Shown: positions 44,693 through 56,431, counted from the stretch's first letter. The stretch: 64,000 nt of DNA from Mesorhizobium sp. M2A.F.Ca.ET.046.03.2.1 (GCF_003952425.1 NZ_CP034449.1:1860001-1924000), one strand, 5' to 3'. Made by a program: numbers and translations. Notes: generated from the letters alone by a model not told the origin.

Positions 44693-44751
44693 AATATGGG
44701 AAGGCGCGACGGCGGGAATCTTCGCCAGCAGTCGATGCTGGTTTGAGAGCA
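44693..44751 (+). repeat. 60-bp direct repeat, copy 2
   Basis: A near-copy of the flavoprotein 3' end, outside any intact gene. It has lost frame through small indels. It directly precedes the ATG of the broken SDR, suggesting that an older arrangement had flavoprotein and SDR side by side. Confidence 0.88.
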
Positions 44752-44763
44752 CAGATTGGAGAT

Positions 44764-45096
44764 GAGCATGGCCGTCGAACCGGACAGCGCGGGTGTGCGC
44801 TTCCCTCCGCCCCTTCGTCTATCGGCGCATCCTCCGGCATCGGTCTCGCCACAGCCAAAGCCTTGCGGAATGCGGGCTTTCGAGTGTTCGGAACCAGCCG
44901 CCGCGCCGCGGCGAAGAAATCCGACGGTTTTACTATGCTGGCCTGTGACGTTGCCGACGATGAGCCCGCCTACACCTGTACCTCCTTCGAAGAGAATCTC
45001 GCGAAGCCGGACCAGTTTCTGGATATCTATGCCACGGCGCGCTCGGAGAGCGGACGTCGGGACAATCGGGCCATGGCACGCGTCGGTCCATGCTAG
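44764..45096 (+). pseudogene. Broken short-chain dehydrogenase (N-terminal fragment)
   Basis: After an ATG and a frameshift, one frame reads IGASSGIGLATAKALRNAGF, then FGTSRRAAAK and MLACDVADDE: the Rossmann motif TGxxxGIG and the NAD(P)-specific segment of an SDR. The homology ends near 44965; the catalytic Tyr-Lys region is missing. The remaining frame to 45096 has no recognisable similarity. It is a decayed gene, unrelated in detail to the intact SDR at 45131. Confidence 0.75.
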
Positions 45097-45130
45097 GCCA
45101 GCTCGGCCAAGCGTGGACGAGTCCCTTTGA

Positions 45131-45919
45131 TCAGACAGTCGGGACAGTGCCGCCGTCGACGACGAGCTCCGAACCATGGATCGACGAGGCGCGATCCGAG
45201 GCCAGGAAAGCGATGGCTTCGGCGACCTCGGATGGTTCGGCGCCGCGACCTATGGCAATGCCGCCAAGGCCGGCCAGTACGAGTTGGCGCGCGTCCTCGA
45301 CAGTGCCACCGTTGGCGGCTTGGATGCGCTTGAGAAATACATCGGTCCCTTCGGTCATGATCCAGCCGGGGGAGAGGACGTTGACTCTAACGCCCTTGGA
45401 ACCCAGCTCCTTGGAGATGGACTTGCTGTAAGTCCGGAGCGCGGCCTTGGCGCTGGCATAGGCGGTGGTTGCGTCGGGGAGCGGCAGGACCGACTGGATG
45501 GAGGTGACGTGCACCACCGCGCCGCTGCCCCGCTCGATCATCTGCGGAATCAGGAGCCGGTCGAGACGGACTGTGGCCAGGAGGTTCAGGTTCAGCTCGG
45601 AAAGCCAGTACTCGTCCGTCAGGGCGACAAAGCCACCGCCCGGGGTGGTCGAACCACCAAGCACATGCGCGATGATGTCGACGCCACCCAGACGCTCGAT
45701 CGCCACCCTGGCCAGCATTTCCCCGCCCTCGGCCGTGGTCAGGTCCGCCTGGACGAATTCGACGCTATCGATGGGCTCCAGCGTTCCACGGGCAGATGTA
45801 ATCACGCGGGCGCCTCCGGCCAGGAAGCGGTCGACAGTGGCGCGGCCCAGACCCTTGGTGCCGCCGCTGATGAGGACGCGTTTTCCCGCGAACTCGGTCG
45901 GATCAGCTTTGATGGTCAT
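45131..45919 (-). CDS. Short-chain dehydrogenase/reductase
   Basis: A 262-residue SDR. The cofactor loop GGTKGLG is at 19-25, with catalytic S140, Y154 and K158 (YASAK). The C-terminal VDGGTVPTV is typical of classical SDRs. The substrate is unknown. Its start overlaps the SnoaL-like gene stop by four bases, so the two are translated together. A divergent LysR gene lies upstream. Confidence 0.9.
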   Translation of the reverse strand: MTIKADPTEFAGKRVLISGGTKGLGRATVDRFLAGGARVITSARGTLEPIDSVEFVQADLTTAEGGEMLARVAIERLGGVDIIAHVLGGSTTPGGGFVALTDEYWLSELNLNLLATVRLDRLLIPQMIERGSGAVVHVTSIQSVLPLPDATTAYASAKAALRTYSKSISKELGSKGVRVNVLSPGWIMTEGTDVFLKRIQAANGGTVEDARQLVLAGLGGIAIGRGAEPSEVAEAIAFLASDRASSIHGSELVVDGGTVPTV

Positions 45920-46245
45920 GCCGTGATCTCCAAAGCCTTGATGGCGTCGTTTTCGAGCGTGAAGCGGTAGGTGAAGCGGATCGGGCTGCCCTTGAACTCG
46001 CCATGAGCGGGGCCTTCGACGACCACCTGACCGTCCTCGTGTCGGACGGTATCCGGTGTGAAAATCGCCTTCGCGCCGACCACCGCCTCTTCAAGCAAGT
46101 GCTTGATTTCAGCGGCCCCCCGAAGAACGGCGCCGTTATCGCGGAGGACCGCCCCGGCTGCGAAGGGTGCCAGCATGCCGTCAACGTCCAGGCGGGCGTT
46201 CGCGGCCACATATGCGGCGATTGGAGGTGGTAGTTCGAGCGTCAT
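45916..46245 (-). CDS. SnoaL-like (NTF2-fold) small protein
   Basis: A 109-residue NTF2-superfamily protein with a cone-shaped pocket that may bind or isomerise a small hydrophobic substrate. Parts include [31 protein letters not shown] and [17 protein letters not shown]. It is the first gene of a two-gene operon with the SDR and is divergent from the LysR gene at 46377. Confidence 0.82.
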   Translation of the reverse strand: MTLELPPPIAAYVAANARLDVDGMLAPFAAGAVLRDNGAVLRGAAEIKHLLEEAVVGAKAIFTPDTVRHEDGQVVVEGPAHGEFKGSPIRFTYRFTLENDAIKALEITA

Positions 46246-46376
46246 TGGTCTTGTCCTGCTTGTTGCGATCGCAGCCGCAGCGGCTGGAAGTTTCGTTGCT
46301 CCCCAAAATAGCGGTAGACAGGTCGCGCGATAATCAGGACAATTCGGGACGTCTCATCACGAAAGTCGGGATAATT

Positions 46377-47351
46377 GTGCAAAGTAGCCTGACGGAATTA
46401 GACGCAGTTCTCATGGTCGCCCGCCGCGGCAAGTTTCGCACGGCAGCGCGTGAGCTCGGGGTTTCGACGACCGCGCTCAGCAACGCGGTCGGAAAGCTGG
46501 AGCGCACGCTTGGCGTACGGCTCTTCAACCGGACGACTCGAAGTGTCTCATTGACGGAGGCCGGCCAGCGGTTCGTCGCGCAGGTCGCTCCGGCCGTGCA
46601 GGACATTCATGAGGCGATGGAGGTTGCGCGCTCTCAGCAGGCGATGCCGTCGGGTACGCTGCGCATCAACGCCTTTCCGACAGCGGCGCGAGAGATCTTC
46701 ACTTCGCTCGTCCTACCGTTCCTGCGCGCGCACCCTCAGGTCCACATCGACATCGTCACAGAGGGCCGCATGGTGGACATTGTCGCAGGCGGCTTCGACC
46801 TCGGCGTCCGTAGGATCGACCTCGTGCCGGCCGACATGATCGCGGTCCCGTTGGGTGTCGCGCGGCGCAGTGTCGTCGTGGGCACGCCGACCTACTTGAT
46901 AACTCATGGGACGCCCCTGGTACCTCAGGATCTCGCCGGGCATTCCTGTCTCCGCGTCCGGCTTCCCGATGGCGCAATCTACCGCTGGCCGTTCGAGAAG
47001 GACGGACAATCGGTCCACATCGACGTCCAGGGCGCCATCACCCTCGACGAAGCGAGCCTCGCACGCACCGCGGTCCTCGCGTCCGTGGGTCTGGCCCTGG
47101 CGATGGAATCCGACGTGCGAGACGACATCGAGGCAGGCCGCCTTGTGCGCGTGCTTGAGGATTGGACGCCCATTCTGTCGCCGTTGAGCCTCTACTATCC
47201 GAGCCGACGCAACCCGACCGCCGCGTTCAAGGCGTTCGTTGACTTCGCGCGGCGGCAAAGTGGAGCCAGCATTAACCCCGACGCCGTCTATAGCTCCGGA
47301 CGTACAGAGCCCGGTGAGGCCCATGACCCTTCCGGTGCTCGCCGACCTTGA
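46377..47351 (+). CDS. LysR-family regulator
   Basis: A 324-residue LysR regulator. The HTH is in residues 1-60 ([39 protein letters not shown]), and the effector domain is of the type that often represses or activates SDR/NTF2 detoxification pairs ([35 protein letters not shown]). It starts with GTG in the position expected from homologues. The 131 bases to the SnoaL gene must hold both promoters. The C-terminal tail (last 25 residues) is low complexity. Confidence 0.88.
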   Translation: MQSSLTELDAVLMVARRGKFRTAARELGVSTTALSNAVGKLERTLGVRLFNRTTRSVSLTEAGQRFVAQVAPAVQDIHEAMEVARSQQAMPSGTLRINAFPTAAREIFTSLVLPFLRAHPQVHIDIVTEGRMVDIVAGGFDLGVRRIDLVPADMIAVPLGVARRSVVVGTPTYLITHGTPLVPQDLAGHSCLRVRLPDGAIYRWPFEKDGQSVHIDVQGAITLDEASLARTAVLASVGLALAMESDVRDDIEAGRLVRVLEDWTPILSPLSLYYPSRRNPTAAFKAFVDFARRQSGASINPDAVYSSGRTEPGEAHDPSGARRP

Positions 47352-47416
47352 GTACGCTTCGTTCCAGTTCTCGAGAACCCATTCCCGACCCAGCCTGTCC
47401 TGGGTCTCAATACAGC

Positions 47417-47803
47417 CTAGCTGGACACACCGCCCTGCTGGCGGCCAATGCGGCCGAGATGCGTATCCTGAAAACCGGTGGGCAGCTTGAGGCCGTAGCC
47501 GAGGGCACGGTCGATGGCGATGTGCGCTATCCAGATAAGCGCCACCGCGGTCGTGAGCGGGCCGGCGAGCAACGCGCCCGCGAGCAGAAGGACCAGTGGG
47601 GCAATCAGGATATGCAAGGCGTTATAGGTGACGGCGCCGAGGCGCGGCCCGGCGAGGTAGCCCAGCATCGACAGGTCCGGCGCCAGGATAAGCAGCGCAA
47701 ACAGCCACCAGGAAAAGTGGGCCATTGCGTAGCAAATGACGGCCAAGGCGGCGACGGTGACCCATTCAAACCGGACGATCAGGTCGACGGGACGCGTCGC
47801 CAC
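47417..47803 (-). CDS. DUF4260 membrane protein
   Basis: A 128-residue protein with three or four hydrophobic segments. The family signature is DLSMLGYLAGPRLGA, YNALHILIAPL, then IWIAHIAIDRALGYGLKLP and TGFQDTHLGRIG. The function is unknown. It is four bases downstream of irr on the same strand and could be co-transcribed with it. Confidence 0.85.
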   Translation of the reverse strand: MATRPVDLIVRFEWVTVAALAVICYAMAHFSWWLFALLILAPDLSMLGYLAGPRLGAVTYNALHILIAPLVLLLAGALLAGPLTTAVALIWIAHIAIDRALGYGLKLPTGFQDTHLGRIGRQQGGVSS

Positions 47804-47807
47804 GGGA

Positions 47808-48239
47808 TCAGTCGCCGCGCTTCGGGCGAAGCCTCACGACGATGTCGACATTGGCGATCTCCATGCCCTCCGGCGGTGCCGGCAGGTTGGAGACGGTGAC
47901 CGGTCCGCTTTCGATGTCGAAAATCCGGTTCTCGCCCTCGACGTAGAAGTGATGATGGTCGGAGGTGTTGGTGTCGAAATAGGTTTTCGAGCCTTCGACC
48001 GCCAGGATGCGCAACAGGCCGGCCTCTGTGAACTGATGGAGCGCGTTATAGACCGTCGCCAATGAAACCGGCACCCCGGCGGCGATCGCCTCTTCGTGCA
48101 GTTCCTCGGCCGAAAGGTGGCGGTCGCCCTTGGCGAAAAGCAGATCGGCCAGCGCGATGCGCTGGCGCGTCGGCCTCAGGCCGGCTTCGCGAACCCGCTT
48201 GTCCACAGCGACATTTTCCTTCCGGTAGCCCGAATCCAT
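47808..48239 (-). CDS. irr: Iron response regulator Irr (Fur family)
   Basis: A 143-residue Fur-family regulator. The winged helix (about 18-80: LRPTRQRIALADLLF, PVSLATVYNALHQF) is followed by the HHH motif at 95-97 (DHHHFYVEGENRIFDIE), the histidine-rich heme/metal-binding site typical of rhizobial Irr. Irr controls iron and heme genes and is degraded when heme is present. The ATG gives the usual length; a longer frame upstream is not typical. It is divergent from fabA, as in many Rhizobiales. The 247-base space between them (48240-48486) must hold both promoters; no exact iron-control element was identified there. Confidence 0.9.
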   Translation of the reverse strand: MDSGYRKENVAVDKRVREAGLRPTRQRIALADLLFAKGDRHLSAEELHEEAIAAGVPVSLATVYNALHQFTEAGLLRILAVEGSKTYFDTNTSDHHHFYVEGENRIFDIESGPVTVSNLPAPPEGMEIANVDIVVRLRPKRGD

Positions 48240-48486
48240 CTCTTCGCTTCGACGCTTGTTGCCCAGCCCATCAACAGGTCCAGAGTGGCAAAAAGACGTC
48301 GAAAGCCAAAACCGGACATCAGCCGACATATATTCTGTAGTCTGAATGCGATCAATAGCGCGCATTGACCCGGGCAGGCGCACGGGTTAAGCGCAAACGC
48401 CGGTTTCCGGCCGCAAACAGAGTGTGTTAGGAAACCAACGAGAAGGGCGCCCTGCCGCCCGCGAAAGAACACGGGGACGGAATTTG

Positions 48487-49002
48487 ATGGCGGATCAAAA
48501 GTCCAGCTACGATTACGAGGAACTGCTCGCCTGCGCCCGCGGCGACCTGTTCGGGCCGGGCAACGCCCAGCTGCCCTACCCACCTATGCTGATGTTCGAC
48601 CGCATCACCGAGATCAGCGAGACCGGCGGCGCTTTTGACAAGGGCTTCATCCGCGCCGAATTCGACATCAAGCCGGACCTGTGGTTCTTCGCCTGCCACT
48701 TCATCGGCAATCCGATCATGCCAGGCTGCCTCGGCCTCGACGCCATGTGGCAGTTGACGGGTTTTTATCTCGGCTGGCTGGGCGAACCCGGCAAGGGCAT
48801 GGCGCTTTCGACCGGCGAGGTGAAGTTCAAGGGCATGGTGACGCCGTCGGTGAAGAAGGTGGAGTACGGCGTCGACTTCAAGCGCGTGATGCGCGGCCGG
48901 CTGGTGCTCGGCATCGCCGATGGCTGGCTTAAGGCGGATGGCGAACCCATATACGCCGCCACGGATCTGAAGGTCGGCCTGTCCAAACAGTCGGCCGCCT
49001 GA
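48487..49002 (+). CDS. fabA: 3-hydroxydecanoyl-ACP dehydratase/isomerase FabA
   Basis: A 171-residue hot-dog-fold enzyme that dehydrates beta-hydroxydecanoyl-ACP and isomerises the product to cis-3-decenoyl-ACP, starting unsaturated fatty acid synthesis. Active-site H71 is in [14 protein letters not shown] and D85 in LGLDAMWQ. The length and motifs match E. coli FabA. It heads the fabA-fabB-fabI unit. Confidence 0.97.
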   Translation: MADQKSSYDYEELLACARGDLFGPGNAQLPYPPMLMFDRITEISETGGAFDKGFIRAEFDIKPDLWFFACHFIGNPIMPGCLGLDAMWQLTGFYLGWLGEPGKGMALSTGEVKFKGMVTPSVKKVEYGVDFKRVMRGRLVLGIADGWLKADGEPIYAATDLKVGLSKQSAA

Positions 49003-49118
49003 CCGTTTTTCGCCACGGCGTCCGCGTACCCAATGGGCGCCACGTCAGTTTATTTGCGTATGATCACGGGCGAAAACCGGCTAGGTTTTCCGCCCGGATA
49101 CGCCGGAAGGAGTTGCGA

Positions 49119-50339
49119 ATGAGACGGGTCGTAGTGACAGGGCTCGGCATTGTGTCGTCGATCGGCAACAATGCCAATGAGGTGCAGAGCTCGCTTTACG
49201 ATGCCAAATCCGGCATCAGCTTTTCCAATTCCTTCGCCGAGCACGGCTTCCGCTGCCAGGTCTGGGGCGCGCCGACGCTCGATCCTACCCCGATGATCGA
49301 CCGCCGCGCCATGCGCTTCCTGAGCCAGGGTGCGGCCTGGAACCATGTTGCCATGGACCAGGCGATCGCCGATGCCGGGCTTGGCGAGAGCGACATCACC
49401 AATGAGCGGACCGGCATCGTGATGGGGTCCGGCGGACCCTCGACCCGCACCATCGTCGAGGCGGCCGAAACCACGATCAAGAACAACAGCCCCAAGCGCA
49501 TCGGTCCATTCGCCGTGCCGAAGGCGATGTCGTCGACGGCCTCGGCCACCCTGGCCACATGGTTCAAGATCCATGGCGTCAACTACTCGATCTCGTCGGC
49601 GTGCTCGACCTCGGCGCATTGCATCGGCAATGCCTATGAGTTGATCCAGTGGGGCAAGCAGGACATGATGTTCGCCGGCGGCCACGAAGATCTCGACTGG
49701 ACGATGTCGGACCTTTTCGACGCCATGGGCGCCATGTCGTCGAAGTTCAACGACAAGGCATCGGCCGCTTCGCGCGCCTATGACGTCAACCGCGACGGTT
49801 TTGTCATCGCCGGCGGCGCCGGCGTGCTGGTGCTGGAGGAATTGGAGCACGCCAGGGCGCGCGGCGCCAAGATCTATGCCGAGATCGTCGGCTATGGCGC
49901 GACATCCGACGGCTACGACATGGTCGCTCCTTCGGGGGAAGGCGCCATCCGCTGCATGCGGCAGGCGCTTGCCACCGTCCCGACCCCGGTCGACTACATC
50001 AACACCCACGGCACCTCGACGCCGGTCGGCGATTCCAGGGAAATGGGCGCCATCCGCGAGGTGTTCGGCGACAAGATGCCCTACATCACCTCGACCAAGT
50101 CGCTCACCGGCCATTCGCTGGGGGCGGCCGGCGTGCAGGAATCGATCTATTCGATCCTGATGATGCAGGGCGGCTTCATCGGCGAGAGCGCCCATATCGA
50201 GGAGCTCGATCCGGAATTCGAGCGCATGCCGATCGTGCGCAAGCGCATCGACAACGCCAAGATCGACACCGTTTTGTCCAATTCCTTCGGTTTCGGTGGC
50301 ACCAACGCAACGCTGATTTTCCAACGCTATTCCGCATAA
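49119..50339 (+). CDS. fabB: 3-oxoacyl-ACP synthase I FabB
   Basis: A 406-residue ketosynthase with the Cys-His-His triad: C162 ([12 protein letters not shown]), His near 296 ([10 protein letters not shown]) and His near 331 ([10 protein letters not shown]). It elongates the cis-3-decenoyl chain made by FabA. The GGAAGGAG site fits the ATG at 49119 better than the TTG two codons upstream. The 116 bases after fabA contain no clear terminator. Confidence 0.97.
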   Translation: MRRVVVTGLGIVSSIGNNANEVQSSLYDAKSGISFSNSFAEHGFRCQVWGAPTLDPTPMIDRRAMRFLSQGAAWNHVAMDQAIADAGLGESDITNERTGIVMGSGGPSTRTIVEAAETTIKNNSPKRIGPFAVPKAMSSTASATLATWFKIHGVNYSISSACSTSAHCIGNAYELIQWGKQDMMFAGGHEDLDWTMSDLFDAMGAMSSKFNDKASAASRAYDVNRDGFVIAGGAGVLVLEELEHARARGAKIYAEIVGYGATSDGYDMVAPSGEGAIRCMRQALATVPTPVDYINTHGTSTPVGDSREMGAIREVFGDKMPYITSTKSLTGHSLGAAGVQESIYSILMMQGGFIGESAHIEELDPEFERMPIVRKRIDNAKIDTVLSNSFGFGGTNATLIFQRYSA

Positions 50340-50352
50340 GGATCTGCCTTTT

Positions 50353-51165
50353 ATGGAAGGGTTGATGAAGGGCAAGCGCGGGCTTGTCATGGGGGTCGCC
50401 AACGATCATTCGATCGCCTGGGGCATCGCCAAGAAATTGTCCGAGCACGGGGCGGAGCTTGCCTTCACCTACCAGGGCGACGCCTTCGGGCGGCGCGTCA
50501 AGCCGCTCGCCGAGAAGGTGGGCGCCTCCTTGATCGTGCCTTGCGACGTCGAGGACAGCGCCTCCGTCACCGCGACCTTCGACACCCTCGGCAAGGCCTG
50601 GGGCGGGCTGGACTTCGTGGTGCATGCCATCGGCTTTTCCGACAAGAACGAGCTCAAGGGCCTCTACGCCGACACCAGCCGCGACAATTTCGTGCGCACC
50701 ATGGTGATCTCCTGCTATTCCTTCACCGAGGTCGCCCGCAATGCCGCCGCGCTGATGGGCAATGGCGGCTCGATGATCACGCTGACCTATGCCGGGTCGG
50801 TGAGGGTGATGCCGAACTACAATGTCATGGGCGTCGCCAAGGCGGGGCTCGAGGCCAGCGTGCGCTATCTTGCCAATGACTACGGGCCGCGCGGCATCAG
50901 GGTGAACGGCATCTCGGCCGGACCGGTGCGTACGCTGGCCGGCTCGGGCGTTTCCGACGCCCGCCATATGTTCTCCTATCAGCAGCGCAACTCGCCTCTG
51001 CGGCGCACCGTGACCCTGGACGAAGTCGGCGGCTCGGCGCTTTACCTGCTCTCCGATCTTTCGTCGGGTGTCACCGGCGAAATCCATTATGTGGATTCCG
51101 GCTATCACATCGTTTCGATGCCGTCGCTGGAGGAACTGAAGCAGAACGACGGTGGTCGCGAATAG
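50353..51165 (+). CDS. fabI: Enoyl-ACP reductase FabI
   Basis: A 270-residue NADH-dependent enoyl-ACP reductase. The catalytic pair is Y156-x6-K163 (YNVMGVAK), preceded by TYAGS, with the N-terminal VANDHSIAWGIAK. It completes each elongation cycle and is the triclosan/isoniazid-class target. It starts 13 bases after fabB, so they are co-transcribed. Alphaproteobacteria often carry two FabI genes; only this one is here. Confidence 0.96.
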   Translation: MEGLMKGKRGLVMGVANDHSIAWGIAKKLSEHGAELAFTYQGDAFGRRVKPLAEKVGASLIVPCDVEDSASVTATFDTLGKAWGGLDFVVHAIGFSDKNELKGLYADTSRDNFVRTMVISCYSFTEVARNAAALMGNGGSMITLTYAGSVRVMPNYNVMGVAKAGLEASVRYLANDYGPRGIRVNGISAGPVRTLAGSGVSDARHMFSYQQRNSPLRRTVTLDEVGGSALYLLSDLSSGVTGEIHYVDSGYHIVSMPSLEELKQNDGGRE

Positions 51166-51209
51166 TTCGCTAAGGCAAAGAGCATTTTCCAGTAAAATTG
51201 GATGCATCG

Positions 51210-51238
51210 GCGGAAACTCATCTTAAGGAGGTTTCCGC
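51210..51238 (+). promoter_or_regulatory. Hairpin with a perfect Shine-Dalgarno in its loop, upstream of the EAL gene
   Basis: GCGGAAAC and GTTTCCGC enclose a loop containing TTAAGGAG. The site AAGGAGG has no start codon at proper distance; the ATG used is about 37 bases further. It might regulate translation of the EAL protein or be a relic. Confidence 0.4.
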
Positions 51239-51267
51239 TACAAGGCCCCTTAATCCAGGGACCTTGC

Positions 51268-52821
51268 ATGTCTCCAGTCAGTAACCCGAAGCGAACACCG
51301 CTGTTCCGGCTGATCACCATCGCCAGCTCCGGCATGGGCAGTTTCATCCTCGGATTGTGGGGGCTGCGGTTCGGCTTCGGCGATGGCATGGCCGGCATGC
51401 CGGCCGAGACGATGATAGGCGTCATCGCCGCGCTATGCGCCCTTGCCGCCGGCGGTGCGGCGATGTCGTTCTTCGCCGGCGTCGATGAATCGGTGGCCTA
51501 TGTCGTCAAGGAAACCAATTTCGACAAGCTGACGGGGCTTCTGTCGCGCCAGGCCATGGTCGGCAAGATAGCCGATGCCGCCTCGGAGACGATCCGAACC
51601 GGCGAGCCGGTGTTCCTGATCGACATCGATATCGACCGATTCAAGCAGATCAACGACGCCATCGGCTACAGCCATGGCGACGACCTTGTCCGTGCCTTCA
51701 CCAGCAGGCTGAAGGAGAGCATGCCGAAGGATGCGGTGATCGGGCGCATCGGCGCCGGCGAGTTCGGCGTCCTGCTGCCGGACCGCGATATCCGTGGTTC
51801 GATCGAGCGGCTGATCGAAAAGCTCATCAACGATATGATGGAGCCTTATCAGTTGCAGACCCACCTGCAGTCGGTCAGCCTGTCGGTAGGCATCGTGGCG
51901 ATGCCGAAGGACGGGGTCGACCCGGTTCTGGTCCTGCGCCGTTCGAACCTTGCGCTGCAAAATGCGCGGGCCAGCGGCGTCGGCAACTGGTCTGTCTTCC
52001 ACGCCGACATGGGCCGCGTGGCCGACTATCGGCAATGGATCGAATCGGAGCTGAAGACCGCTTTCGACCGCGGCGACTTCAGTCTCCATTACCAGCCGCA
52101 GCTCAATCTGCCGAGCGGCCGCGTCGTCGGCTACGAGGCGCTGATCCGCTGGAAGCATCCGGAGCGCGGCATGATTCCGCCGATGGAGTTCATTCCGATC
52201 GCCGAGGAAACCGGCATGATCAATCCAATCGGCGAATGGGTGCTGCGCAAGGCCTGCAGCGACGCCAAGCATCTGCCGCAGGACTGCTTCGTCGCCGTCA
52301 ACATCTCGCCGGTCCAGTTCATGACCAGGGATTTCGTCGGCATCGTGCGCGAGGTGATGGAATCGACCGGCATCAAGCCGTCGCGGCTGGAGCTCGAGGT
52401 CACCGAGACGGCGATGATGCAGGATCGCGACCGCGCCGCCGCGATCCTGGACCAGCTTGCCGAGATGGGGATTTCGGTGGCCGTCGACGATTTCGGAACA
52501 GGCTATTCCAATTTGAGCTACCTGATCGACTTCTCCTTCGGCAAGCTGAAGATCGACCGTTCCTTCGTCAGCCGCATCGACACCGACTCCGGTTCCGGCG
52601 CGATCGTCTCGACCATTGTCGGGCTGTCGCGGGCGCTGGGCGTCGGCATCATCGCCGAAGGCGTGGAAACCGAGAACCAGGCTACGCTGCTCAGGGCCGC
52701 GGGCTGCGAGGTGGTCCAGGGCTATCTGTTCGGCAGGCCGGCGCCACTCACGGACGAACTCGGCGAAGCGCGGCCTGCTTTCGGCACCCGCGAGCCCGCA
52801 CGGATCGTCAGCCTACAGTAA
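51268..52821 (+). CDS. Membrane GGDEF-EAL protein, probable c-di-GMP phosphodiesterase
   Basis: A 517-residue protein: two N-terminal membrane helices (about 13-35 and 46-70), a GGDEF domain whose signature is degenerate (GAGEF at 162-166), and an intact EAL domain (YEALIRW near 289, LEVTET, DDFGTGYSNLSYL, KIDRSFV, EGVETENQ). The pattern predicts a phosphodiesterase that degrades c-di-GMP, with GGDEF possibly a GTP sensor. The inhibitory-site RxxD is not evident. It could affect motility and pilus or biofilm formation. An in-frame ATG at 51202 would add 22 residues. Confidence 0.9.
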   Translation: MSPVSNPKRTPLFRLITIASSGMGSFILGLWGLRFGFGDGMAGMPAETMIGVIAALCALAAGGAAMSFFAGVDESVAYVVKETNFDKLTGLLSRQAMVGKIADAASETIRTGEPVFLIDIDIDRFKQINDAIGYSHGDDLVRAFTSRLKESMPKDAVIGRIGAGEFGVLLPDRDIRGSIERLIEKLINDMMEPYQLQTHLQSVSLSVGIVAMPKDGVDPVLVLRRSNLALQNARASGVGNWSVFHADMGRVADYRQWIESELKTAFDRGDFSLHYQPQLNLPSGRVVGYEALIRWKHPERGMIPPMEFIPIAEETGMINPIGEWVLRKACSDAKHLPQDCFVAVNISPVQFMTRDFVGIVREVMESTGIKPSRLELEVTETAMMQDRDRAAAILDQLAEMGISVAVDDFGTGYSNLSYLIDFSFGKLKIDRSFVSRIDTDSGSGAIVSTIVGLSRALGVGIIAEGVETENQATLLRAAGCEVVQGYLFGRPAPLTDELGEARPAFGTREPARIVSLQ

Positions 52822-52840
52822 ACCAGCACGCAACAGTATT

Positions 52841-53848
52841 TCAGCGGCGCGCCGACAACACCTTGAACATGCCGTCGCGGGCGATCTCGGTATGGCTGGC
52901 AAAGGCCGCGGACAGCACCTGTTCATAGGGAAGCTGGCGATTGGCGACCATGAACAGGCGGCCGCCCGGTTTCAGCGCCTTCGACGCCGCGCGGATCATG
53001 CCGGCGCCAATGCCGGGCTCGGCGGCTCGGCCGCTGTGGAAAGGCGGGTTCATGACGATGGCGTCGTAGCGTCGATCGACCGCCTCGGTGAGAAGATCGA
53101 TCCAGAAGAAGCGCGGCTCGATGGCGCCACGGACATTCAACCTGGCTGCTTTCAGGGCTTCGAAGTCCGCTTCATAGAGATCGAGCGTGGTGAGGCTCTG
53201 GGAGCGCTGCAGGACCTCCGCCGCCAGATAACCCCAGCCCGCGCAGAGATCAGCGATATTGCCTTTGAGATCATCAGGCAGGCTGGCGGCCAGCAGTTTC
53301 GAACCGGCGTCAATCCTGTCAAACGAGAACATGCCAGGCGCGGTTTTGAAACCGCCCCCAACAACAAGGTCGGGGTTGCCGGCGCGCAGCGTCTCGGCTG
53401 CTTCCGTGCCGGCCCGCCGGAACCAGAAGGCAACGCCGTGATGCTTCGGCAGATGGCCTTCGAGCGGCGCCAGCGCGTTGATCCGCTTGCGCAGGCTGTC
53501 GGTGCCGTCATCCTTGCCACCCGCGACGGCGATCAGCCCGCCCGGCGCGACACGCTCGAGTGCTTCGGCGATGCGCAACTCATTCTGACCGCGATGACGG
53601 CCGGCGAGCACGAGAGCCATGTCGTAACCCTGTCCTTCCACTCGCGGCGTGACCGTGTAGCCGGAAGCCTGCAAGGCGCGGAAATGCGGTCGAAAGCCCT
53701 GCACGAGATGCAGCGCCGCATCGAATCCTTCGGGCAAGCGGAAGCCGGGCTCGGCGCCCAGAAAGAGAACGCGGGCCTCCTTGCGCGGCAAAGGCAGCGC
53801 CTCGGCCTCGAACGGGTAGAACAGCGTCTTCAGCGGCTCGGCGGCCAT
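52841..53848 (-). CDS. 16S rRNA guanine-N2 methyltransferase, RsmC/RlmG type
   Basis: A 335-residue class I SAM methyltransferase with the duplicated RsmC/RlmG layout: a degenerate N-terminal Rossmann half, then a SAM motif (DLCAGWGYLA at 200-209) and the catalytic NPPFHSG at 267-273. It would modify a guanine N2 in rRNA; choice between RsmC and RlmG is not certain. It follows pnp on the same strand but after a terminator, so it is a separate unit. Confidence 0.85.
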   Translation of the reverse strand: MAAEPLKTLFYPFEAEALPLPRKEARVLFLGAEPGFRLPEGFDAALHLVQGFRPHFRALQASGYTVTPRVEGQGYDMALVLAGRHRGQNELRIAEALERVAPGGLIAVAGGKDDGTDSLRKRINALAPLEGHLPKHHGVAFWFRRAGTEAAETLRAGNPDLVVGGGFKTAPGMFSFDRIDAGSKLLAASLPDDLKGNIADLCAGWGYLAAEVLQRSQSLTTLDLYEADFEALKAARLNVRGAIEPRFFWIDLLTEAVDRRYDAIVMNPPFHSGRAAEPGIGAGMIRAASKALKPGGRLFMVANRQLPYEQVLSAAFASHTEIARDGMFKVLSARR

Positions 53849-53860
53849 TCATCCACCTCG

Positions 53861-53894
53861 AAACAAAACGGGCGCGACCTTGCGGCGCGCCCGT
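53861..53894 (-). terminator. Rho-independent terminator of pnp
   Basis: On the minus strand, ACGGGCGCG and CGCGCCCGT pair around nine bases and run into TTTTGTTT. It lies 24 bases after the pnp stop. Confidence 0.88.
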
Positions 53895-53917
53895 CTTAGA
53901 CTATCCAGCCAGACCGA

Positions 53918-56068
<2,151 letters not shown>

Positions 56069-56431
56069 ATCTTGTCCTTCATATGCGGAAAGGGCCGCAC
56101 CGTCCTAACGGTCGCGGGTTCTCCCTTCCCTGGCTTCCTTCGGGCAGTCACGGGCAAGACAACGGGAAGCTCGATAGATTCGGCTCAAGGCCGAGCGAGC
56201 ATCCTGCAATCCTGCCCCATGACCGTCCATGGGCGGTTCCGGATAGCCCTCTGCGGTCCGGAACACGATTGGCCGGCTGGTCGGCCGGCCTTGCGCTTGA
56301 CGCCGGAAACGCTGTTTCCGGAACGCGCCATGCGCGCAGGCGAATTTCCTTTTCAGCATTGCGGCAGCGGACTATCCGATGCGCCAATGCGCGACCGGCG
56401 GGCCCCCTTGGAGAGCCCGCCGGTCAATTGG
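56069..56431. other. pnp leader / rpsO-pnp intergenic region
   Basis: 363 bases without a gene. It includes the rpsO hairpin at 56394-56424 and a CGGAAAC...GTTTCCG hairpin around 56310-56330. A small frame resembling nothing known crosses it. In E. coli the pnp leader is an RNase III and PNPase autoregulatory target; this longer leader may play the same role, which is inference. Confidence 0.45.
56394..56424 (-). terminator. Hairpin after rpsO
   Basis: ACCGGCGGGC and GCCCGCCGGT pair around 11 bases, seven bases after the rpsO stop. There is no T-run on the minus strand, so read-through to pnp is likely; it may act in mRNA stability. Confidence 0.6.

Noticed and set aside
44620..45177. 185-codon minus-strand frame across the repeat and the SDR fragment
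   Set aside because: It has no recognisable domain and runs antisense to a recognisable SDR relic and the ABM gene end.
42338..47351. A complete genomic island or prophage
   Set aside because: Only one transposase relic is present. There is no integrase, tRNA target or flanking attachment repeat, so rearranged accessory DNA is the most that can be claimed.
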